A stretch of DNA of 64,000 bases from Rhizomucor pusillus (GCA_900175165.2 FWWN02000658.1:153223-217222); one strand, 5' to 3'. Positions 21,812 to 33,875 are shown, numbered from the stretch's first letter. Notes: generated by a model not told the origin, from the sequence alone. Numbers and translations are program-made.

Positions 21812-23356
21812 ATGGCCAACGAGAACGGTGTTCCCGCTCAAGCCGAGTGTCCAACTGCTCGTCGCAGCTCCCTGAGCCAGCCCAAGCCAAAGATCTTGAG
21901 ACCCTTCAAGACTGAGGAAGTCAAGATCTTGCTTCTCGAGAATGTCAACGAGACTGCTGTCAAGGCTTTCCAAAAGCAAGGATACCAGGTATAACTGATT
22001 GATGGACTCGTGTCTATATTTGCCTGTAAAGTGAGTATTCACATAGCAATGCCCACTCTTAGGTCGAAACTTACAGCAAAGCCCTTGTTGGCGACGAGCT
22101 CATTGAAAAGATCCGCGACGTACACGTCATTGGTATCCGTTCCAAGACTAAGCTCACCAAGCAAGTCCTTGACCAAGCCAACAACTTGCTCGTTATTGGA
22201 TGCTTCTGCATTGGTACCAACCAGGTCGACTTGCAAGCTGCTGCAAAGAAAGGCGTAGGTTATCATGGAAAAAGTATGGAAAGAAAGAAACAGATATTTA
22301 CAGATCTATCCTCTCTCTTGTGTAGATTGCCGTCTTCAACTCGCCTTTCAGCAACTCACGCTCAGTTGCTGAATTAGTGATTGGAGAGATTATCACTTTG
22401 GCCCGTCAGTTGGGTGACCGAAACATGGAAATGCACCAAGGAGTATGGAACAAGGTTTCCAAAAACTGCTATGAGATCCGAGGCAAGACTTTGGGTATTG
22501 TTGGCTATGGTCACATTGGCTCGCAGTTGTCTGTTTTGGCCGAAGCGATGGGTATGACGGTATACTTCTACGACGTGCTGCAAATCATGCCGTTAGGCAC
22601 AGCCAAGCAAGTCGAGTCCCTCGAGATGCTCCTGTCAATGTCCGACTTCGTTTCGTTACACGTTCCGGAACTCGAGGAAACAAAGAATATGATTGGCGAA
22701 CGCGAGATTATGGGTTACATGAAGAAGGGCTCGTACTTGCTCAACAACGCCCGCGGCACCGTCGTGCACCTGCCCGCACTCGCCAAGGCTTTGCAGTCTG
22801 GTCACCTCGCCGGTGCTGCCATCGATGTGTACCCCAAGGAGCCAGCCTCCAACGGCCCGCACTTTACCGACTATCCCGAACTTCTCAAGTGCCCTAACCT
22901 TATTTTGACTCCACACATTGGTGGTTCCACCGAAGAAGCCCAGCGAATGATTGGTATTGAAGTCTCATCAGCCCTTATCAAGTTTATCAACGAAGGTGGA
23001 TCCCTCGGCGCCGTCAACTTTCCCGAAATCGATCTCCGCGCCATCCGAGAAGACGACAACAACACCGTCCGCGTACTCTACATTCACCAAAACATCCCGG
23101 GAGTGCTCAGAGTAAGTTCCAATCTAATGATTTATCGCTTCTTTTTTACAATGTCAAGATATATTAATATTGTGATATTTAGGAAATTAACGAGATCTTT
23201 GCCGATCACAATGTAGAGAAGCAATATTCCGATTCCAAGGGCGACATCGCCTATGTCATGGCAGATATCGCGAACGTTTCTGAAGAACACTTGCTGAAAC
23301 TCTACGATGCTATTACTGCGACCCGAGCAAACATTCGCACTCGTGTCTTATATTAA
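21812..23356 (+). CDS. SER3: D-3-phosphoglycerate dehydrogenase (Ser3/Ser33)
   Basis: Oxidises 3-phosphoglycerate with NAD+, the first step of serine synthesis. Four exons: 21812-21988, 22063-22254, 22326-23111 and 23183-23356, giving 442 residues. Motifs in order: KILLLENVNETAV, the substrate-domain block VIGCFCIGTNQVDL, the Rossmann NAD site GIVGYGHIGSQL near 181, the conserved NNARGTVV, AIDVYPKEP, and the catalytic His in LTPHIGGSTEEA near 320. The last 80 residues form an ACT domain (RVLYIHQNIPGVLREINEIF), which in this family binds serine for feedback control. Intron 3 splits the ACT domain, and the chosen splice restores its sequence. The N-terminal 25 residues are low complexity, as in yeast Ser3. 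Confidence 0.96.
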
Positions 23357-23748
23357 TGTATTTCTCATCGATCATTGCCACCATAGCATCATCGTCTTTA
23401 TTCTCTTTCACACACTCGCACACACTTCCTTTGCTCTCCTCTCCATATGATGTTTATATTGCCTGCATCTTCATCAACTTTGAAAAGTACACATAGATGT
23501 GAGAATTAATCTTGACTAAATCAGTTTCAGCAATCTCTAATGTGTTTGGGGCAACGCGTGGTGGTTGATTGGAGCACAATCCACTTTTCAGGAGAGAGAC
23601 AAAAAGAAGAAAACTTTATGTACAATTTTCAAAAGGGAGGGCATAATAAAAATGAAAAGTGAACGAGAGAGAAAAATGCCCATCTATGTGAGAAAAAGAG
23701 ACTTCTATGTACTGCGGCTCCAATTTTCCTTGCAAAATTTACAGGTCA
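23357..23748. other. Convergent spacer between SER3 and the PUF gene
   Basis: 3' flanks of two convergent genes. It contains CA/CT-rich stretches near 23408-23440 and an A-rich, purine-rich run near 23600-23700. No gene is supported. Polyadenylation regions of both neighbours are expected here. Confidence 0.5.
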
Positions 23749-26700
23749 TCAGTTGTCATTGCCTTTACTTGACGCAGCTGCGTCCTCGGTTTGCGGCTGG
23801 TCAGATTCCTGCTGGCCACTATTTTGCTGCTGCAGCAAAGCTTTTAGCAACTGATCAAATTGTGCAATATCGATGTTGCTTGTCTTGGGCTGCGTTTGGG
23901 TGGCAGTGGCGGCCGCCGTCATTGCCGCTGCATACATATTTGCCATCATTGCGACTGCTTGAGGATTTTGCGCCCAGGAATTGTCCTCCTGGGTTTTGCT
24001 GGTTCTGTTACCATTATCGGCAGACGACGGCGCTGACGAACCAGATGATCGCAAGATAGACTCTTCAAGGTCAGATGCACCGAGTTGGTCAATAAGTTTC
24101 TTGTAGTTTTGAACGTTTTGAAATTGTATTCGTCGTGCTAACGCGTCCTTCAATTGCTGTTCAATACTATCTCGTTTCGGTAAATCCGACATTTCCAAAA
24201 CTTTCTGCAAAAATGCAACGCCGTGAACCTGCTCCTTCAAAACGTCCTCAAGTACATTTGAGTCGTTGAATATCGCAGCCAATATCATCTCCCTTGTTGA
24301 TGTGTCCTCGGTCTGCTGGATGATCTTGAGCACAGCCGAAGAACCAAGTTTATGCGCACACAGCTTTGCAAGGTAAGGCAACAAACGCGGACAAAGAACT
24401 CGGTAACGTCCAGGTAGTTCTGTTGAATCCAGCAACCAATTTAATAGAATTGCACCGTTTGACTGCGTGCTGAGCAGTACTGCATTTTGTACAATAGAGG
24501 CAGCAACGTATGCCTATACATAGCATGATTAGGAGCCCTTTTTTCCGTCATCCAAGGCCGTTTCCGTTTACCTTTTGCTCTCTTGTAGTGCAAGGACTCT
24601 CCAAGATTGCCCGAACTGCACGAGAACCGAATCTTCCTTGCCCAATCTCCCAGCATTTATCCACGATAGCATCGAAGACAAATTGATTTTTGTCTGTTCC
24701 CATATGTAAACAACATTGTACCACGTAGTTTCCAAATTGATCCAGCAGTAACATTGGTATATACGGCTCGATATTTTCTCGGATCATTTTCACCTGTACG
24801 ATCCAGTGTTAGTCGGTCAAGCTTGAAACAGCGCTGTATCTGACATACATGAGCTGGTAGTGTTGAATGATCGATGATCTTTTGAGCAGCCCACGTTCCA
24901 TTTTTATGGATGCCTATAGATGGCAGGTACGGGGAAATCTTTTCCAGCAAGACTTGTTTTGTCTCATGGCTGCAATTTTCGAATATCCTCTGAACTATAG
25001 TGTTACCGATGTAATCTATGATCTCAAGTGTAAGCTGCAGAATAAAGCAAGAACTTGAAAGTGTATAACTCACCACTACATAGATCCACAATGACATGCG
25101 AGCATTCCGCCGCAACGTCCTCGGCGAGCTCCGCCGTAATGGGTCCATTTTCGAGCCGTTTCTTAATGTCCCGCAAACGCTGCACTTCCAGCCGCGTCTC
25201 AGGATCTGACTCCGGTAATGGTCGAATATTAGAAGAGTAGTCAAAATGCGACGAATCTAGAAAGAATAGTCATGAGAGGACAATTCTCGAAATTTAATTC
25301 GTATATCACGATCAATCTTACCTTGGAAATTTTCAGGCACATTGACACCCAATTGCTGCATAATAAACCTCCTTTCAGTGTCGATAGCAGTCTGCAAATC
25401 TGGTTGTTCGTTTTGGTTATCGGGAGTCTGCAAAAGCATTTTGCTCATCATCATCGCTGTCGCCCACTGTGTAGCTTGGTAAGTATCAGGCGTGGGCATT
25501 GCCTGTTGAGAACCATTGTTGGCATCGTCGCCTTCGTCTACACTGTTGGTGGGCACTTTGGCAAAACCAATTCGAACAGTGCCAGTGCCGGGTCCCAGAA
25601 TCTCCTTGTTTTGGAGCGATTTGCGTGCCCGCACTGCATCTTCTTGATGCTCAAAATTGACAAATCCGCAATTTTTGTGCGACAGTACACGAACTGATTC
25701 GATGGGACCAAAAGGTTGGAATATAGACCTAAGAATAGCCGGGTTCATGTTGGCCGGGATGTTACCAACCCCTACATGGCAAGTCAGTAAAGATATCGAT
25801 CTGGGTTTATAATAGCTAGCAGAATCTTACAGAGCGCACGCGTTGGACCCTGCGCGTTTGGGCCGGCTTCGTTTGTTAAAGCCATTGCAATGTTGACGTC
25901 CGCTTTTCCGAAGCCTACGCGCACAGGTGTACCAGCAAGCATGTTGCCGAGACGCGTCTCCAAATCATTTTTTGCTGCTACTGCCGACTCAACATTGGAG
26001 AAGTTGACAAAAGCACACTCTTTGTCGGACAAAATCCGAGCACTTTCGACGTGGCCATAATCCGAAAAAAGTTGCATAAGGTCAGGGACATTCAAGGATG
26101 GATTGATGTTGCCGAGCCAGAGTGCACGGGATGGAATTTGCGCAGGCGCGGATGGAGGGGAATCGACAGCAACAGAAGACGAGGAAGATGCCGATGGTAT
26201 AGGAAAAGTTGTATAAAATTCCTGGTTACACGTAGATAAGTTTATGCATGATCAGATCTGATCGATCGACTGCAACGCATACCTTGGTCGCTGTCATTTC
26301 TGGAAGTCTTCCTAATTGGTTGTGGGACCCCATCCGGCCAACAGGACGATGCGCGAAAGCTTCCTGATTGAGATCTAACAAGTTCCCGCTGCTACGCGAT
26401 CCTCGAAGAGTCCGCTGTTGTTCGCTTGCGGGTATGATGGGAATAGCAGACTGTTGAAGTCTCGATGGCTGCAGAAAGTGCTGCATCGAAGAACCACCCA
26501 GTTCATATTGACCAAGACTTGGTGGCGGTGGCTCAACCGTTGTGCCACCATCAGCCATTCCCAGACTAATAGCACGCGGCCGTTGCAAGACACTGCTTCT
26601 TGTCTGCGGTGAAAACGGCGAAAATGGGACAGGTCCCAGGGATGCAAAGTCTGGTTGATCTAATACTGCTGGTGCTCGACCAGCAACAGTGTATGCACGG

Positions 26701-27249
26701 TTCCGAGAGACAGTCTCTGTAAGGGGTGCTTGATGGGTATTCTCGTCATCCAGTCCCAACGACGCAAGTGTACTGGCAACAGTGTTGGATACACTGTCAT
26801 CCGTGGCGGTTGGAGAGTCGAAGGGCGAGTATTCTTGCGAGTAGAATGACAAATCAGGTCGGTCTGCTGGTAACGTCATTGAACCCGACCGGTGACGGGA
26901 CGATTGCTGAACGGGCACAGCCAGATTGGTATACAAGTCATTTGGACCGTATGGAAAGGAAGTTGCAGGCATAGTATCGGCACGAGACCTACGGAGAGGT
27001 AGCTGATCGACAGGATCGAAAGACACCCTTGAAGCGCCACTCAGTGAAGCTTCTCGGTTGTCACCACCATTTCCGCCCGAGCTAATTGTGACACGTTTGA
27101 GCATAAGAGCGGTTACCAATAAGACTTTTGTAGCACGGTTACCTTCCGATACCAGGTGGAGATTTGGTAGGCAGTCTTTGCATAGACATGAGGGCCAATG
27201 GCAACTGCTTACGAATAGGGTTGGTGTCGACCCAAGCCAAGTCGTCCAT
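23749..27249 (-). CDS. Jsn1/Puf1-type RNA-binding protein (two RRMs plus PUF repeats)
   Basis: Eight exons: 27143-27249, 26283-27081, 25831-26221, 25322-25771, 25074-25256, 24849-25015, 24572-24793 and 23749-24513, giving 1027 residues. Residues 1-330 are Ser/Pro-rich and look disordered. RRM1 begins at ALWLGNINPS (near 335) and RRM2 at ALWVGNIPAN (near 432). PUF repeats follow from about 600: DYIGNTIVQRIFENCS, HKNGTWAAQKIID, DQFGNYVVQCCLH, GRFGSRAVRAILE and STQSNGAILLNWLL. The tail is Gln/Ala-rich. RRM plus PUF on one chain is the Jsn1(Puf1)/Puf2 pattern in yeast, which binds mRNAs of membrane-associated proteins. The acceptor at 25016 is set by the repeat VDLCSDYIGNT. An open frame continues upstream of the chosen ATG behind another acceptor (27330), so a short extra N-terminal exon is possible. 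Confidence 0.9.
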
Positions 27250-28311
27250 GAATCGTATGTGTGCCCGCTCGCGTTGTAAATTTTGGGGCTGAGTATTATC
27301 AAAAGTTCTTTTTTGGAGATACTGTAGAAAAATCGCCGTAGATTATATACGACTGAAGTTTAGGGCTTGAAGTGGATACAACCTAAATATCCTTTTGTTA
27401 TAACTGAAGCAACCTTCTTAAGTAATTGATATTGCATTATCTTCTGCCGACCACTATCCACTCCTCGGGAGCGAAGAGATCCTAGCGTAGGGCCATTTAT
27501 AGTGAATTGCAAAGACATTCGTTAACAGACTCTTTTGTGAGTTAAGCTTATTGCTATGTTAAGACGCACATGCGCTGTGGATGTGAACAAGTTTGGACCT
27601 CAATCTCACGCTGAGATTTCTCAAAGCGCAAAGCATAAAAGGTTTCAAAACGAATTTATAGGAAGCATGTCATTTATTAAATGAAGTTTGAAGATGATTC
27701 GAAAACGCTTCTAATGTTGTGCCCCTCGTAAAATCGCGTAGATAGTAATGTATTCAAAATCATTCTCGAAAGAGAGGTCGATTAGGGCTGGGTCAAGTTG
27801 GCTAATGTTTACAAAAAATGGCAGATGCATGTTTTGATTGTCGATAAGCAGATCGAAAGAACGCCTTACATTTAAAGCAGAGCAGACCACGGAAGCTTCT
27901 ATCAAAATATGCATAGACAGGATCCTATCACGAAATACATAAGCGTACGTCATGGCTTCAAAGCCGTGAAGCCCCCAGTGGTAGGACTTTCGCTAGCACA
28001 TCTAAGTATGAAAGCACTCTTCATACATCTTTTAGCGCATTCCTGTTTAAATGTTGCAAACAAATAACTAACTGGTAGGATCTTAGAATATTTCAATTTG
28101 TTTAATTTGACGTAAATGGAATAAAAACAAATCATGCATCGGTGAAAAACGAATGGAAATTGCAAAAGTAGTTGCAGCATATACAGGAAAAATGAAAGGG
28201 CATTTACAGGTTGTCATGTCAAGAAACAGGATTGGTGCACAATAGATGACATATACAACTTGGATCTACCGCAGCGTCAAGCCAGGGTGATGAAAATATG
28301 ATAAGTCATAT
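27250..28311. other. Spacer between the PUF gene and the CaMKK-like kinase
   Basis: About 1 kb without a supported gene. The right part is the promoter and leader side of the PUF gene (minus strand), where a further short 5' exon may exist near 27250-27330. The rest is AT-rich and holds only short open frames. No repeats or RNA genes recognised. Confidence 0.4.
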
Positions 28312-29785
28312 TTAATTACATAGCCATGGATGAGCCTGTGGGGAATAAGCGTTAGGTTAGTCTTTAGGAAAGAAAATATGGTAGTAACAGTACTTACCAG
28401 TATGTCCTTGACGGACATCCGTTTACAAGCTTCCTTTGTCAACATTCCTTGCAACAAATCTCGTAGTCCTTCGCTGCAATTGCTCGGGTACTCCACGCTG
28501 AGAAAAGCATCATTTTGATAAGCAATTCCGTCACGCAAAATAGGTAGATATGCGTACCTTGAACGCTGGATAGTATCATGTAATTTGGACAGACTGTCGC
28601 TTTTGAAAGGCAGCGAACCGTAACAAAGACAGTACAAAGTAACCCCCATGGACCAAACATCAGTCGCTGTTTTACCATGTCTCAAGCTGCATGAACAGCT
28701 GTTATGTCTTCTCTTAAGACGCTCCGGAGGCATGAAGGCCGGTGTTCCGCTAGAGAGAGGTGCGCCTTGCACTCCCTGTTCGCTTGATGTATTCATGCGG
28801 GTAGCACTGCCAAAGTCTGTCAGTTTGATGGTGTTATCATCTGCGAGAAGAATGTTTTCCGGCTTTATATCTGTGCGATTCCTAATTTAGAGACTGCATG
28901 TATACGACGCTTTCAAATTATCATAATTACCTCCATGAATTATGCCTTGCTGGTGCACTACATAATCGACAGAATCTTTTAGCGACAATGGATGCTTCAC
29001 GATGATAGGGTGGGTACATACTGTAGTTGACAGCCTCTACTAGCTGCCTAAAGTATTTGCGACATTCCTCTTCGCTATATTTAATCTTGCGGTTTTCATC
29101 GCTGAGATCCATGATAGGTCCACCTTTTACATATTCCAAAACTATAATGTGTGGACAGCAGGTCAGGTCAGGTCATCATCATGAATTCTCTGCTGAGCTC
29201 TCAATTTATCTACTTACCGATATGCAAGTCGTCATCTTCTGGATCATCAAACACATGGTTTAAACGAACAATGTTTGGGTGGCTCAAATCTGACAAAATG
29301 CTGATTTCCAATATATCTTTAGGATTTAGGTGATGTGATAAGAGTCGGCGTCTTTTTGCAGAGGAAGCTTGATTGGGACCGGTCGATTTGGATGTGGAGA
29401 GGAGCGCATCGCTGGTATTGTTTCTAGAGCGGGGACCTGCCATTTGTAGCAAGCTGTATCGTTGCTGCTGCAAGAGCTTAGATTTTTTGAGAGATTTGAC
29501 AGCCTACCGAGTATTAAGTTACAGGTTTTTCAAAGAAGCAGTACATGTAAATTTGCCACTTACGAATTTTGCATGTGTCCATTTTTCCACGGCTAAGTAA
29601 ACCGTGCTTGTGGATCCGGAAGCAATTTCCTCGGATATACGGAATTGTTGTTCAAAGGTACGTTTGCTACGTAGAGATTGGAGGAATTCGGAGACGCGGT
29701 ACCGAAACCGATGCTCGCGGCCAGAGCTGCCGGCTCGGAAAGCGGGATTCAACGGCAGCACACTTTGATTAAAGATAAGAACCAT
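28312..29785 (-). CDS. CaMKK/Ssp1/Sak1-like serine/threonine kinase with HGD catalytic loop
   Basis: Six exons: 29564-29785, 29218-29503, 29022-29141, 28931-28957 (27 bases), 28398-28870 and 28312-28335, giving 383 residues, hardly more than the kinase domain. Glycine-rich loop EEIASGSTSTVYLAV, lysine in FAVKSLKKSK, then ILEISILSDLSHPNIVRL and LEYVKGGPIMDL. The catalytic loop reads IIHGDIKPENILL, so the HRD arginine is Gly while the catalytic Asp is kept. LTDFGSATRM is followed by SGTPAFMPPERL, where most kinases have APE. GTPAFM is characteristic of the CaMKK group, which includes the fungal AMPK-activating kinases Sak1, Tos3, Elm1 and Ssp1. It lacks long regulatory tails. The last exon adds AHPWLCN. 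Assignment to a specific yeast orthologue is not possible. Confidence 0.8.
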
Positions 29786-30449
29786 TGGCGGCAGCAGGAG
29801 AAGGAAGAAGGTGTAACAAGAGTTTGACAATGATCAAGGGAAAGCTAAAAGGACTGATATAAAGCTAATGGTCCCTTTAAATAGATTCCAACGCCTTGGC
29901 AGCAAGGAACAATGTTTGGATGTTTGATCTCTTGGCCGCGTTACAAAGGACAATTCTGTTTTTAGAGCTGCAACACCCCGAGCCGATTCCGGTCTCCATA
30001 CATGGCCAAGCTGCTTCCCAGAATAGTGCACATGATCACTCCTTTTTCTCATTTATCACTGCGAACTTCCAAGCACTCCAGGGTGCACATTGCGTCAGAG
30101 CATTCAAGCACTTTATCGGCAATGTACTTGTTTTGGGAAGTACACACTTGTGTACGCAATGCAAGACCTGCGTTTATGTTATTTACCAATTGACGAATGA
30201 CCAGCCTGGTTCTATCTGGATAGCATGTGATCACGATTGAAAAAGGTATCCCAATATGCATACTAATCATCTACCAACATTCCATTGGACAATTATTCTA
30301 CTTTAGTAGAAAACAATAGAAACTTCAAGCTTGTCATGCATTATGACACGGTGTTGGATCCTTGATCATCAATGCTGTACCTGAATTCTTTGGCTACGAA
30401 GTAGGATTAAATCATTGTATATTTTTGCACTCATAATTTTTGATTGCTA
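29786..30449. other. Spacer left of the repeat island
   Basis: Promoter side of the CaMKK-like kinase, followed by AT-rich sequence. Only short, unconvincing open frames; no gene supported. Confidence 0.4.
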
Positions 30450-31745
30450 TCTAATATTTTCTGGCTATATTCCTATTCAGCTCTAATGAATGAATATCAC
30501 AAAGTAGGAATATCTATCCGCAGACTTAGCCTCTTTTCTGGAAGATAAGTTTTTTGTGGCTTAAGACTTAACAGTATTTCCAGAAAGTAATATCGCATCC
30601 ATAGAAAATAAACGTCGAGAGGAGATTGCCGCAGACAGTGACAGCGAAGGAACTTTGAGTAGCGAAGAGGGGCGCAAAGCGTGTAAGCTGCGTCGAGTAT
30701 ATCTCGTTGACGACTACGACCCTGGTAACTCAGATGGAGGCCGTCCAGAATCAAAGAGCTTGTGCTTATTCCTTTAAATACGACCTGCTTCGCAGGCTCC
30801 GCGGATCTTTTGAGACATATAAAATATCCTTAGCCGAGTCGTATTTAAAGGAATAGGCGCAAGCTCTTTGATTCTGGACGGCCTCCGACGAGGATGAGGA
30901 TGACAAAGTAATTGTTACCAACCTAATTTGTGGTGGATTGTTCATGGAGCCAGTGAAGCTGACATGATAGAGTGTATTCGAAAGTATCGCTCAAGGTCGG
31001 TAAACTTGACAGGAGCCAAAAAGAGTCTCTCCGATAGTCGCATCCTGTAAGTGAGACCTTTCTGATCAACTATCCTGGTACTGTAGATTCTGAAGCTTGG
31101 GTTAGGTCTTTGTCATTTATTTTTCTGCTATCGCCTCACGACCGCTGTGTTCTCACGAAACTGGCACCGCATGAAAAGGTGTCTGTGATGCAAAATACGC
31201 TGTGCGCGGAGCGCTTTCCTTTTGTTCATGACGATGTATTGCTTGCTTGCTTGCAAAAGAGTGCAAAGGAGACTTGTAGCAAACCAGGAAAACGTTGAGG
31301 ACGCGCTTCTGATCCTAAGGGACGAGACTAAGCAGCAAAAAGGATGAGAACTTGACACAGTGCGTCAAATTTTAAAGATTTGGTCAATGAACCCCAGCAC
31401 CAGAGGCTGAAGCAAGTCTCATCATTAAGACCATCAAAATCTTCCTGACAGCGTGCATACATCGGCTGACATCGCTGCGAAAGATGGATGTTTGGTAAAT
31501 TTACTCGTCAAGCTGTACTCTGTTTTTACTCATGCTTTTTAGGCTCACCTACAACTGACGCTTGCTATTAGTGCCGGTGACAAGTAACGCATTACCCAGA
31601 CTACGTCTTATACCTTGATTCCTTGGTCAAGCATAACTATTTAAAAGGACACCATGCGAAGATGTATAGTATGGACCTGCGCTACAAGGGCCAGTGAAGC
31701 ACAACGTCCGTAAACGGAAATATGTGATTTCAGGAGTTTAAACAG
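30450..31745 (+). pseudogene. Decayed gene, repeat-associated, interrupted by a foldback element
   Basis: Plus-strand fragments in changing frames suggest a broken gene. From 30606 one frame reads IASIENKRREEIAADSDS, then an acidic and charged stretch to DDYDPGNSD at 30735. It is interrupted by the inverted-repeat element and resumes with DEDEDDKVIVTN. After a frame change it continues as WIVHGASEADMIECIRKY and SRSVNLTGAKKSLSDS. Further pieces follow (AWVRSLSFIFLLSPHD near 31100, ASLIIKTIKIFLTACIHR near 31410, YVLYLDSLVKHNYL near 31600), separated by stops and shifts. I cannot name the protein. Such charged, multi-fragment genes next to transposon debris are often repetitive-family relics, but this is inference. 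Confidence 0.5.
30736..30886. repeat. 151-base foldback (MITE-like) element with 49-base inverted repeats
   Basis: Left arm 30736-30784 and right arm 30838-30886 are inverted copies that differ at two of 49 positions. The arms begin with GGAGGCCGTCCAGAATC and enclose a 53-base loop containing a smaller GC hairpin (CCTGCTTCGCAGG). The element starts directly after GAT and ends directly before GAC, so a short target duplication of the GA(T/C) type is possible. Removing it joins an acidic reading frame. No transposase lies inside, so any mobility would have to be supplied in trans. Confidence 0.8.
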
Positions 31746-32138
31746 ATATTAGATTTCGAACTTTGTAATCTTGGTTGTTGTTATCATGATTTCCTTTATT
31801 CTTCGAACTTGTACTACTTGAGCTATAATAAATAAGTATTTTTTCCCGTAATCATGTTCTTCATCTTATTGAGTGGAAAGTAAAAGTATTGTAGAAAGCC
31901 AAAGGGAGAGGAGGGCGGGAACAACCAAGATCACTTTGTTCTCGTGTAATTTTGATGGTACTCATTCTTCACATGCTACATCAAAATCACCTTTTATGAA
32001 AGGCCCCATCTTTCGTGACACTTCTTCCCTAATAGTTTTACATATTTTATCTCTTCAAGTATGAGTATCGTGTATTCGTTAGGTCTTCCTTTATTGGAAC
32101 CATACATCGAGATGTTACATTTTTCTGTATTGCGGCAT
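31746..32138. other. AT-rich spacer in the repeat island
   Basis: No gene supported. It separates the decayed gene from the transposase fragment and contains short A- and T-rich runs. Confidence 0.4.
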
Positions 32139-32620
32139 TTATCCAGCATTATGTGAATGAGAAACAAATCTCTGGAAGTCGCTCAACATTAAGCTATCGC
32201 ATGCTTCACCGATTCTGGTCATTAGTGACCCTTTTTCTGGAAACATGTTGCGCCTAACTTTACTCCTCTTGACTACAGACCAGAACTGCTCAATAGAATT
32301 TAGCTCAGGAGAGTAAGAACGGAGGCAAGCACATCTATAGCCTCGAGACCTAATATACTTGGCAATATTCTCGGACTTATGTATAGGGGCATTATCCATT
32401 ACAAGATACTGACCCTTCATTGCTGAAAAAGATATTTATCCATTTCATCCAGAGTATCTTTGAGAAAGCTCAGATAGTGAATTTTGAAAATGCGACACAT
32501 ATTTTTTTAAAAGAGCGTACTTTGGTAGACCAGTTGCGGAATTCAAATTCCGAGGGGCAGTGTATAGTCGCGGGCGAGTGCCCAAAGATGAACGGTCTCT
32601 CTTTTCACTTTAACAAACTA
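32139..32620 (-). mobile_element. Broken DDE (Tc1/mariner-like) transposase remnant
   Basis: The minus-strand frame 32139-32420 reads MKGQYLVMDNAPIHKS, then LRSYSPELNSIEQFWSVVK and a C-terminal segment. The DNAPIH and SPELNxIExFW blocks carry the second and third acidic residues of the DDE catalytic triad in Tc1/mariner-like and related integrase-fold transposases. Just upstream, in a different frame, comes YLSFLKDTLDEMDKY, the expected preceding segment, so there is a frameshift at about 32420. Further upstream only scrambled pieces remain (VHLWALARDY near 32590), with stops. The N-terminal DNA-binding part is missing. The copy cannot make a full transposase. Confidence 0.85.
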
Positions 32621-32763
32621 TAGCAAGCAAGTACGTATTGGGGTCAATATACATCACTGAGCTCTTTGGATGCATCGATCGATCAACTGATGGATGGATA
32701 CTGGAGAGATGAGAATGATCAAGCGAATCTGGGGGATAGTTGCTAATTCGATGTTTGTTCAGC

Positions 32764-33332
32764 ATGTCTGCCGAGGAAGAAGTTGTCATGGACACTCAAG
32801 AGGTTGAGGTTGCTGCTGAGACCACTCAGGGCCAAATGTCCGTTGAGGACGCCCTCCGCGAAGTTTTGCACCGTGCCTTGGTTCACGATGGTCTTGCTCG
32901 CGGTCTTAAGCAAGCCGTCAAGGCTTTGGACAGGTAAATTGTCAATGACCCGGTAATTGATTGGCAAATGACACTGGTTACTGACTATATATATTTTTCC
33001 CTCCAGACGTCAGGCTCACTTGGCTGTCTTGAACGAGTCTTGCACTGAGAGCGAATACGTCAAGTTGGTTGAAGCTTTGTGCGCTGAGCACAACATTAAC
33101 CTTATCAAGGTCTCCGACCCCAAGAAGCTCGGTGAATGGGCTGGTCAGTGCAAGATCGACCGCGACGGTAACGCCCGCAAGGTTGTTGCCTGCTCTTGCG
33201 TTGCTGTCACCGACTTTGGTGAAGAGTCTGAAGCCATGAACGTTCTCTTGGACTGTAAGTAAACGCGTGCTCGACTATTGTTTGAAATTTGCAACTGACT
33301 GTATGTGGCTTTTAGACTTCAAGTCTCGCTAA
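32764..33332 (+). CDS. RPS12: 40S ribosomal protein eS12 (RPS12)
   Basis: Small-subunit ribosomal protein of 144 residues. Exons 32764-32933, 33007-33254 and 33316-33332. After an acidic N-terminus come the family blocks [80 protein letters not shown] and [20 protein letters not shown]. The last exon supplies only YFKSR and the stop. The L7Ae-like fold places it near the small-subunit beak. An AATAAA signal follows the stop at about 33358. It lies next to another ribosomal-protein gene, convergent, 543 bases away. Confidence 0.97.
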
Positions 33333-33875
33333 AAATGTCATGCTGCTTTTGTACTCGAATAAATGTCTTCACCGCTTTTGACGTTAAAATGTTGTTAATT
33401 ACATGATTGTGCGACGATGCAGTTGGAAACGATGTACATGAGGCTCGCTACAGTTTCTTCTGTGTGAAATGACATTGAATTCTGAAGTGCGATGTTGATC
33501 CAGTGCACCGTATCATATGGTGATAACATCCACGGACAGCACTTATGCAGCTCGCTTTTCTGCATATCACAAAGGTGGTAGAAAACTATTGAGAAGGAAA
33601 TCTCATATCTTTTCCAAAGCTTAGTGGCTATAACTCTTTCCATGAAACGTGCAAGAAAGTTGTAAATACTTGAATGTCATATGGTTCACTAATGTCCGGC
33701 TTTCTTCTTCTTCCAGCATCTTTGAATAAGTGGACTATGTTGTACAATCGATCAATCCATCCTTTCAAGTCTATTGTTGGTCAAAGGCCGAAACTCATAC
33801 AGGTAAAAGTCGTGTTTCCTTTGCAAGTGTTATTTTTATTGCAACAGACACAGTATTCTCGCTCGTCGAAACACT
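33333..33875. other. Convergent spacer between RPS12 and uL23 genes
   Basis: An 82-codon open frame on the minus strand (33395-33643) has no recognisable domain and no clear splice context, so it is not annotated as a gene. The rest is AT-rich 3' flank of both ribosomal-protein genes. Confidence 0.4.
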
